11,829 nt of DNA, taken from assembly GCA_046582475.1 (NCBI GenBank), contig JAYGEH010000219.1, positions 1-11,829 of the forward strand. The letters run 5' to 3'. A program made the translations under genes and the position numbers. The notes beneath the pieces are model-generated. The model worked only from the letters and a program-made list of their open reading frames with translations, did not search any database and was not told where the DNA came from. This document shows positions 6,342-11,829 of this stretch, piece after piece. The stretch comes from GCA-2687515 sp046582475. Its GTDB lineage: Bacteria > Pseudomonadota > Alphaproteobacteria > Rhodospirillales > UBA2165. How positions within the stretch are numbered: the stretch's first letter is position 1; each line of letters starts with the position of its first letter.

Positions 6342-7041
6342 TGACGAACCGGCCGCAGTTTTTCAGCGCCGCCACCGCCCCGCCTTCTCCAATGATCGTA
6401 CGTGCCCGCGCCGCATCATCAATCACCATTCCCGCCAAACATTCGATACCCTCGGAAATCAGCGCCGGCGCCAGCGGTGTGCCGGGTCCGACAAAGGCCT
6501 TTCGAGCATTTTCCGCCAATTCGATAATGCGCCCCGCGCTTCCATTGGCCAACGTTGCCGCCGTGATCACCACGGCTTCGCAGGTCGGCAAAATTTTCGC
6601 CATATCCCCTTCGCCGAATTCGCCCTCCCTCGGTTCGCGTTCGATCACGCAATAATTATTCAGGTGACGATCAAGATTTGGGAAGCGGCCGACGACGGCA
6701 ACCAGCCCGTCGATATCCCGGAATGCGTCCAGGCCGTTTAGATCAGGTCCCTCTGTACTATAGCGGTTGTGATGGGCGTTAATCGCGGCAACCCCGAGCG
6801 ATGTCTCCAGAGGGTTGTCCGACCGCATCAGCGCCGCCAGTCTCTCAAGGCCGCGTTCGGCCAGCGTCCCGGCGTTTCGGACCGGTTGGCAGCCTGGCGC
6901 GTCGCGTCTCGGCGTCTGTGCCAGTCCACAGCCATCAGCGGTTTCCACAAGAGTCCAATTGATGCCGATGGTGATATTTAGTACCGGCGCATCGTTGACG
7001 CCGGACAGCAATATCGAATACACATCTCGGCCGGAATTCAC
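6325..7041 (-). CDS. DUF4213/DUF364 (putative heavy-metal-chelation) protein in formate dehydrogenase operon
   Basis: About 238 residues. The N-terminal DUF4213-like part has I-G-I-N-W-T-L-V-E-T and G-C-G-L-A; then S-L-G-V-A-A-I-N-A-H-H-N-R-Y. The C-terminal Rossmann-like DUF364 part has V-V-G-R-F-P, C-E-A-V-V-I-T-A-A-T-L-A-N-G-S, V-G-P-G-T-P-L-A-P and G-I-E-C-L-A-G. The family is known structurally as an enolase-N-like plus Rossmann-like fold with a proposed metal-chelating site; its reaction is not established. I chose GTG 7041, two bases after the fdsA stop; the frame is open further upstream inside fdsA, so the start is uncertain. As last gene of the operon it probably serves cofactor or metal handling for this enzyme (inference). 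No fdsC or fdsD is seen. Confidence 0.8.
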   Translation of the reverse strand: MNSGRDVYSILLSGVNDAPVLNITIGINWTLVETADGCGLAQTPRRDAPGCQPVRNAGTLAERGLERLAALMRSDNPLETSLGVAAINAHHNRYSTEGPDLNGLDAFRDIDGLVAVVGRFPNLDRHLNNYCVIEREPREGEFGEGDMAKILPTCEAVVITAATLANGSAGRIIELAENARKAFVGPGTPLAPALISEGIECLAGMVIDDAARARTIIGEGGAVAALKNCGRFVTMMMP

Positions 7042-7043
7042 TG

Positions 7044-9767
7044 CTACAATTTTTCCAAACGCGCGGCGGAAAATTTTAATTCCGGTATTTTCCCAAACGG
7101 GTCCAGCGCCGGATTGGTGAGCATGTTGGCCGGAGCCTCGGCAAAGCAAAATGGGATGAATACCAAGCCTTCCGGTAAGTTGGGTTCCCGGCGCGCGGCC
7201 AATTCGATGGTGCCCCTGCGCGTTGTGACGGTTACGGTTTCACCTGGATCCAATTCCAACCTTTCCATATCCACGGGTGAAACATGGACGGCAGCCTCCG
7301 GCTCAAGTGCATTCAAATTTTCGGCCCGGCGTGTCATGGCGCCCGTGTGCCAGTGCTCCAAGAGGCGACCCGTGGTCAGTACCAACGGAAACTCTTCATC
7401 TGGAATTTCGTCGGGCGGTGTTATATGCGCCGGGACCAACCGGCCAAGTCCACTGGGCGTGGGAAATCCATCGCCAAATATTATCTCCTGCCCCGGCTGA
7501 TCTTCCCCATCGCAGGGGTAGGTAACCGCCTCTTCGTTTTCCAGGCGTTGCCAGGGAATATGGCGCATGGAAGGCATGCATTGTTGCATTTCCCCGTGAA
7601 CGTCTTCTGGTCCGTTGTAATTCCAATCGAGCCCAATGCGGCGGGCCAATTCCTGGATAATCCACCAGTCCTGGCGCGCCTCTCCCGGCATATCCAAGGC
7701 ACGGCGGCCTATTTGAACGCGCCGGTCGGTGTTGGTGACGGTGCCATCTTTTTCCGGCCAGGCCGAAGCCGGCAGAATAACATCCGCAAAATTTGCGGTT
7801 TCGGTCAGGAAGATATCTTGCACCACGAGATGCTTTAATTTGGCAAGCGCCCGGCGGGCATGGGCCGTGTCCGGGTCCGACATGGCGGGGTTTTCACCCA
7901 TCACATACATTCCCTCAATCCCGCCTGCCAAGATCGAATCTACGATCTCAACCACGGTCAAACCCGGTTCCGGATCAAGGGCCGTTCCCCAAAATTCCTC
8001 GAAATAGGTTTGGTTGTTTTTATCGGAAACCAGCTTGTAGTCCGGATACATCATCGGGATCAGCCCGGCATCGGAGGCACCTTGTACGTTGTTCTGGCCG
8101 CGAAGCGGATGCAGTCCGGCGCCGGCTCTACCAACATGGCCACAGATTAATGCCAAGGCGATCAGACATCGCGCGTTATCGGTTCCATGGGTATGTTGCG
8201 CAATTCCCATACCCCAAAAGATCATCGCCGCGCCGGCGCCGGCAATTTTGCGCGCCACTTCGCGTAACGCTTCCGGATCGATACCGCACAACGGCGCCAT
8301 CCGTTCGGGCGTATGTTGCGCGACATGCTCGGCAAGTTGCGAAAATCCTTCAGTATGGGCTTCCACATATTGCCGGTCATAAAGTTTTTCTTCGACGATC
8401 ACGTTCAGCAATGCATTCAAAAGCGCCACATCGCTGCCAGGATTGAATTGCAGGAAATTACTGGCATAAGGCGCAAGGGCGTTCTTGCGCGGATCCATGA
8501 CAATCAGTTCCGCGCCCGCTTGCACAGCATTTTTTATAAATGTCGCCGCCACGGGATGATTGATCGTTGGATTTGCGCCGATGACAACGATGACATCCGA
8601 GTCCAGGCAACTGATAAACGGTGCCGTGACCGCGCTGGATCCAATGCCCTCCAACAGGGCGGTAACCGAAGACGCATGGCAAAGTCGGGTGCAGTGATCC
8701 ACATTGTTGGTGTGAAAGCCGGTGCGGATCAATTTCTGAAACAAATAGGCTTCTTCGTTGGATCCCTTGGCCGAACCAAATCCCGCGAGACCCTTGGCTC
8801 CCTTGTGTTCGAGAATTGATTTAAAACCATCCGCAGCGGCGTCCAGGGCTTCGTCCCAAGTGGCGACGCGAAACTGGTCGAGAGAATTTTCCGGATCGAC
8901 GGTTATCTCTTCGGTTTTTTCGGCTGTGTCTTTCCGGATCAAAGGCACCGTCAGGCGATGATTGTGGCTGACATAGTCCATCCCAAACCGGCCCTTTACG
9001 CACAGCCTGCCGTGATTGGCGGGGCCGTCGCGGCCTTCCACTTGGACGATTTTGTTGTCTTTGACGTGGAAGCGAACCTGGCAGCCAACGCCGCAATAGG
9101 GGCAGACGCTATCGACCGTCTTATCGACATCGAGGGTTCCGCTTGTCGCGTCAAGAGCCGAAGATTTAAGCGCGCCGGTGGGGCACACTTGCACGCATTC
9201 GCCACAGCCGACGCAACTGCTGGCGCCCATGGGGTCTGCCATATCGAAAACGATGGCACTTTCCGAGCCGCGCATGGCCATGCCGATAACGTCGTTTCCC
9301 TGAATATCGCGGCAAGCTTGGACGCACAATTTACAATGGATACATTTATTTAAATCCACATCGATGGCGGTGTGGCTGGTATCGGCTTCGACAGACCTGT
9401 TCTTTGGGAACCGGCTGTCGGTGATCGACATTTGATCCAGCCAAATTTTGAACTCGCCTTCCGGTTCTGACTGGTCGGCAAGAAGAAGCTCGAAAACCGC
9501 CGCGCGCGTTTTTTTTGCACGCTCCGAATTGGAAGTGACCACCATGCCCTCTTCCGGCTCGCGGATGCACGATGGCGCCAGCGCCCGTTCGCCTTCGATT
9601 TCCACCAGGCAGGCGCGGCAGTTGCCGTCGCCTTTGTAATCAGCGGCGCGCCGGTAACAAAGATGCGGGATCTCGATGCCTAGCCGGTCCGCGGTTTGCC
9701 AGATCGTCTCTCCGGCGGCGGCGCTAACTTCGGTTCCATTGAGGATGAACGTCTTGTTCTCGCTCAT
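7044..9767 (-). CDS. fdsA: NAD-dependent formate dehydrogenase, catalytic alpha subunit
   Basis: Oxidises formate to CO2 at a Mo-bis-MGD centre. Numbering from ATG 9767 (907 residues, AGGAG eight bases upstream): a [2Fe-2S] domain with Cys37, 50, 53 and 67; two ferredoxin-type clusters (Cys142/145/148/152 and 185/188/191/195); the molybdopterin-domain cluster C-P-Y-C-G-V-G-C at 222-229 with Cys256; the Mo ligand Cys363 next to His364 in T-R-L-C-H-A-S-S. The C-terminal cofactor-binding domain begins near F-P-L-V-L-T-T-G-R. Cys, not selenocysteine, is at the active site. The His-Cys3 cluster motif that follows the [2Fe-2S] domain in NuoG and in Cupriavidus-type FdsA is absent; the stretch 97-140 has no Cys. 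The start overlaps the fdsB stop by one base (TGATG). Cytoplasmic, no signal peptide. Confidence 0.95.
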   Translation of the reverse strand: MSENKTFILNGTEVSAAAGETIWQTADRLGIEIPHLCYRRAADYKGDGNCRACLVEIEGERALAPSCIREPEEGMVVTSNSERAKKTRAAVFELLLADQSEPEGEFKIWLDQMSITDSRFPKNRSVEADTSHTAIDVDLNKCIHCKLCVQACRDIQGNDVIGMAMRGSESAIVFDMADPMGASSCVGCGECVQVCPTGALKSSALDATSGTLDVDKTVDSVCPYCGVGCQVRFHVKDNKIVQVEGRDGPANHGRLCVKGRFGMDYVSHNHRLTVPLIRKDTAEKTEEITVDPENSLDQFRVATWDEALDAAADGFKSILEHKGAKGLAGFGSAKGSNEEAYLFQKLIRTGFHTNNVDHCTRLCHASSVTALLEGIGSSAVTAPFISCLDSDVIVVIGANPTINHPVAATFIKNAVQAGAELIVMDPRKNALAPYASNFLQFNPGSDVALLNALLNVIVEEKLYDRQYVEAHTEGFSQLAEHVAQHTPERMAPLCGIDPEALREVARKIAGAGAAMIFWGMGIAQHTHGTDNARCLIALALICGHVGRAGAGLHPLRGQNNVQGASDAGLIPMMYPDYKLVSDKNNQTYFEEFWGTALDPEPGLTVVEIVDSILAGGIEGMYVMGENPAMSDPDTAHARRALAKLKHLVVQDIFLTETANFADVILPASAWPEKDGTVTNTDRRVQIGRRALDMPGEARQDWWIIQELARRIGLDWNYNGPEDVHGEMQQCMPSMRHIPWQRLENEEAVTYPCDGEDQPGQEIIFGDGFPTPSGLGRLVPAHITPPDEIPDEEFPLVLTTGRLLEHWHTGAMTRRAENLNALEPEAAVHVSPVDMERLELDPGETVTVTTRRGTIELAARREPNLPEGLVFIPFCFAEAPANMLTNPALDPFGKIPELKFSAARLEKL

Positions 9768-11428
9768 CAATTATTCTCCTCAAAGAATTTCAAGGTTGAC
9801 AAGACCGGATTGGGCGCCGCCTGACCGAGCCCGCAAATGGATGCGTCTCGCATGGTTTCGGCCAGATCGCGCATAAGATCGGCATCCCATTCTTCATCTG
9901 CCATCATGGTCAATAGTTTCTCGCACCCAATTCGGCAGGGCGTGCATTGGCCACAGCTCTCATCTTCGAAAAAGCTGACCAAATTTTTGGCGACGCCACG
10001 CATGTCGTCTTTGTCCGAGAACACGACGACCGCGGCCGAACCAACAAAGCATCCATATTCATCCAGCGTGCCGAAATCCAGCGGAACATCGGCCAGCGCC
10101 GCCGGCAATATACCGCCCGAGGCTCCGCCCGGCAAATAGGCGGTGAAGATCTCACCGTCTGCCATGCCGCCGCAATGGTCTTCAATAAGCTGGCGCGCTG
10201 TGGTTCCGGACGGTGCGCGCACAACCCCCGGATTGCTCACCCTTCCCGAAACCGAATAGAGGCGCGGCTGCCCCTGGTCCAGGTACCATTTGGCGCCGTT
10301 TTGCATTATGTCGCTCACCCAATGCAAGGTTTCCACATTATTGATCAGCGTCGGCCGCCCAAACAGTCCTTTTTGCGCGGGGTACGGCGGCCGGTTGCGC
10401 GGCAATCCCCGCTTTCCCTCAAGACTTTCGAGAAGCGCCGTTTCCTCCCCACATATGTAGGCTCCGGCGCCGCGCCTCAGATGCAGACGCGCCGGCAGCG
10501 GAACGCTGCTTTCCTCCAACGCCTCGATTTCACGGCTCAATATTTCATTAATGTGTGGATATTCGTCCCGTAAATAGATGTAGATATTGTCGGCTTCGAC
10601 GGTGTGCGCCGCGATCATGGCACCTTCCAGGAATTGATGGGGCTGGTCTTCAAGGCATAGACGGTCCTTAAATGTCCCTGGCTCACCTTCGTCGGCGTTG
10701 ACCACCAGCGTACGGGGCTTTTCGCTTCCCTCCAGAAATCTCCATTTTCGCGCCACCGGAAATCCGGCGCCGCCCATCCCCTTCAGACCTGCCGATTCCA
10801 ACTCCTCCAGTACTTCGTTGCCGGTCAGGCTTCCTGCCCCCAGTTTCATCAGCGTCTTATAACCACCCCGTTCAACGTAGGCATCGATCGATTCATAGTC
10901 TGGTATTATCGGCGTAACCGTATGCGATTCTGCCGCATCGCCAATATCATCCACCGAGCAATGGGGAAATTGGCGTTTTCCCATGGATGCCACCGGCGCT
11001 TTGTCGCAGGCGCCCATGCAAGGCGCATGAACAATACGAACCGCACTCCCGAGATCCTGTTCGAGGCGCGTGAAGAGTGCTTCGGACCCGGCCATCTCAC
11101 AGGCAATACTGTCGCAAACGCGGACCGTATATTGTGGCGGAATTTGATCGTTCTCTTTGACGATATCAAAATGATGATAAAAGCTCGCAACCTCATAAAC
11201 CTCGGCTTGCGAAAGCTTCAACTCTTGAGCAAGCGCGGCCAAATTGGCCGAAGATAGGTGACCTTGATCATCTTGAATGCGGTGCAAAAATTCTATCAAC
11301 AGGGTCTTGTCGCGCGGTTGGTCGTCCAATATCCGCTGCACGAGTTCCAAGGCACCCGGTGTGGTTTGCCGGCCTTGCGGCAAACCTTTGTTTCTTTTTA
11401 TTCTTTGATTATCCGAGGGGAAATCCAT
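9767..11428 (-). CDS. fdsB: Formate dehydrogenase gamma-beta fusion (NuoE/NuoF-like, FMN and NAD binding)
   Basis: Diaphorase part of the soluble formate dehydrogenase: takes electrons from FdsA and reduces NAD. Residues 25-165 are an FdsG/NuoE-like domain with a [2Fe-2S] set Cys105, 110, 137 and 141 (C-x4-C and C-x3-C). Residues about 185-553 are FdsB/NuoF-like: G-M-G-G-A-G-F-P for NADH, N-A-D-E-G-E-P-G-T-F-K-D-R for FMN, G-A-G-A-Y-I-C-G-E-E-T-A-L-L, and the [4Fe-4S] ligands S-C-G-Q-C-T-P-C (492-498) with Cys532. In classical fds operons these are two genes, so this is a fusion. ATG 11428 follows a GAAGAAG stretch; the first 22 residues are polar and not conserved-looking. First gene of the operon with fdsA and the DUF364 gene. 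Confidence 0.95.
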   Translation of the reverse strand: MDFPSDNQRIKRNKGLPQGRQTTPGALELVQRILDDQPRDKTLLIEFLHRIQDDQGHLSSANLAALAQELKLSQAEVYEVASFYHHFDIVKENDQIPPQYTVRVCDSIACEMAGSEALFTRLEQDLGSAVRIVHAPCMGACDKAPVASMGKRQFPHCSVDDIGDAAESHTVTPIIPDYESIDAYVERGGYKTLMKLGAGSLTGNEVLEELESAGLKGMGGAGFPVARKWRFLEGSEKPRTLVVNADEGEPGTFKDRLCLEDQPHQFLEGAMIAAHTVEADNIYIYLRDEYPHINEILSREIEALEESSVPLPARLHLRRGAGAYICGEETALLESLEGKRGLPRNRPPYPAQKGLFGRPTLINNVETLHWVSDIMQNGAKWYLDQGQPRLYSVSGRVSNPGVVRAPSGTTARQLIEDHCGGMADGEIFTAYLPGGASGGILPAALADVPLDFGTLDEYGCFVGSAAVVVFSDKDDMRGVAKNLVSFFEDESCGQCTPCRIGCEKLLTMMADEEWDADLMRDLAETMRDASICGLGQAAPNPVLSTLKFFEENN

Positions 11429-11476
11429 TCTTCTTCGTCCATCTCCGGCGCTGGTGTAATGTGTAAGTCTGAGGTT

Positions 11477-11493
11477 TGTCAGCTAGCCTGACA
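11477..11493. promoter_or_regulatory. 17-bp inverted repeat between fds operon and chpT, operator candidate
   Basis: TGTCAG-CTAGC-CTGACA, perfect six-base arms around five bases, about 50 bp upstream of the fdsGB start and about 120 bp upstream of chpT. On the minus strand the CTGACA arm matches five of six bases of a -35 box, but no convincing -10 follows. The position fits repression or activation of the fds operon. The regulator is not in the window. Confidence 0.35.
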
Positions 11494-11611
11494 CTATGCA
11501 ACTGCAACCTTGGTATCAAATATATTTCTCGAATGGAGAAGTTCGGGTTTACTGTGCCACAATCCAAATCAATCCAATGAAGCATACAGCGTAGGACGGG
11601 CGGCTCGGAGA

Positions 11612-11829
11612 ATGGTCGAAAATATTCATCAACGGGTTACGGAACTTCTATGTTCCAAAATATGTCACGATCTCGTTAGCCCGGTGGGCGCGATCAACAA
11701 CGGTATGGAGTTGTTAACCGATTTAGATTCCGGCATGCGTGACGAAGCCATGTCACTGATCGGCGACTCGTCGCGGCAGGTCGCCCATCGGCTCGAATAT
11801 TTCCGGCTTGCGTTTGGCGGGTGGGGTGG
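11612..11829 (+). CDS. chpT: Histidine phosphotransferase ChpT (3' end outside window)
   Basis: The 72 visible residues match the dimerisation/histidine phosphotransfer helix of ChpT: L-L-C-S-K-I-C-H-D-L-V-S-P-V-G-A-I-N-N-G, with the phospho-accepting His at residue 19, followed by M-R-D-E-A-M-S-L-I-G-D-S-S-R-Q and F-R-L-A-F-G. In Caulobacter, ChpT passes phosphate from CckA to CtrA and CpdR in cell-cycle control. ATG 11612 gives a natural N-terminus; GGAG lies only one base before it, and no other ATG, GTG or TTG is in frame upstream as far as 11522. Divergent from the fds operon across a 183-bp gap. The C-terminal pseudo-ATPase domain is outside the window. Confidence 0.88.
   Translation, partial: MVENIHQRVTELLCSKICHDLVSPVGAINNGMELLTDLDSGMRDEAMSLIGDSSRQVAHRLEYFRLAFGGWG

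Noticed and set aside
7284..7838. Long plus-strand open frames within 7100-9400
   Set aside because: They are antisense shadows of fdsA, a GC-rich gene with strong family support, and lack recognisable protein features.
8670..8690. Selenocysteine at the FdsA active site
   Set aside because: The codon is a normal Cys codon (TGC) in the T-R-L-C-H-A-S-S motif; there is no in-frame TGA.
11398..11442. 14-codon open frame (M-D-E-E-E-W-I-S-P-R-I-I-K-E) overlapping the fdsGB start, possible leader peptide
   Set aside because: GGAG directly touches its ATG with no spacing, and there is no attenuator-like structure; it is most likely chance.

Overview
The window comes from an alphaproteobacterial chromosome. 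The best marker is the partial gene at the right edge, whose 72 visible residues match the DHp domain of ChpT, the cell-cycle phosphotransferase known from Alphaproteobacteria. The formate dehydrogenase, FdhD, MobA, MoaA and NAD kinase genes also have an alphaproteobacterial look. The sequence does not allow a genus assignment.

Left part (1-2460): an accessory patch, partly AT-rich. It holds the 3' part of a glycine-rich gene whose N-terminal module resembles a motif common in phage virion (tail-type) proteins. It also holds a convergent Sel1-repeat secreted-protein gene broken by an apparent one-base frameshift, and a truncated second copy of the phage-like module. The two module copies (1-189 and 2272-2460) are direct repeats flanking the Sel1 gene. 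The second copy stops 20 bp from the nadK stop codon.

Middle part (2481-4682, minus strand): nadK (NAD kinase), moaA (first step of molybdenum cofactor synthesis) and a 70-residue unknown gene. A perfect 14-bp inverted repeat lies between moaA and the small gene.

Right part (4807-11428): a formate-oxidation module. On the plus strand, fdhD and mobA overlap by ATGA. Converging on them from the right is a tightly packed minus-strand operon: a fused fdsG-fdsB gene, fdsA, and a DUF4213/DUF364 gene. MoaA starts the pterin pathway, MobA attaches GMP to give the (bis-)MGD form, and FdhD passes sulfur to the cofactor for formate dehydrogenase. FdsA then oxidises formate and sends electrons through Fe-S clusters to the FMN/NAD site on the FdsGB fusion. 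The DUF364 protein sits where fdsC/fdsD would be in classical fds operons and is the best candidate here for an undescribed accessory factor. A 17-bp inverted repeat lies in the gap between this operon and the divergent chpT.

No tRNA, rRNA, CRISPR array, transposase or integrase was seen. No gap longer than 300 bp lacks a gene or gene remnant.
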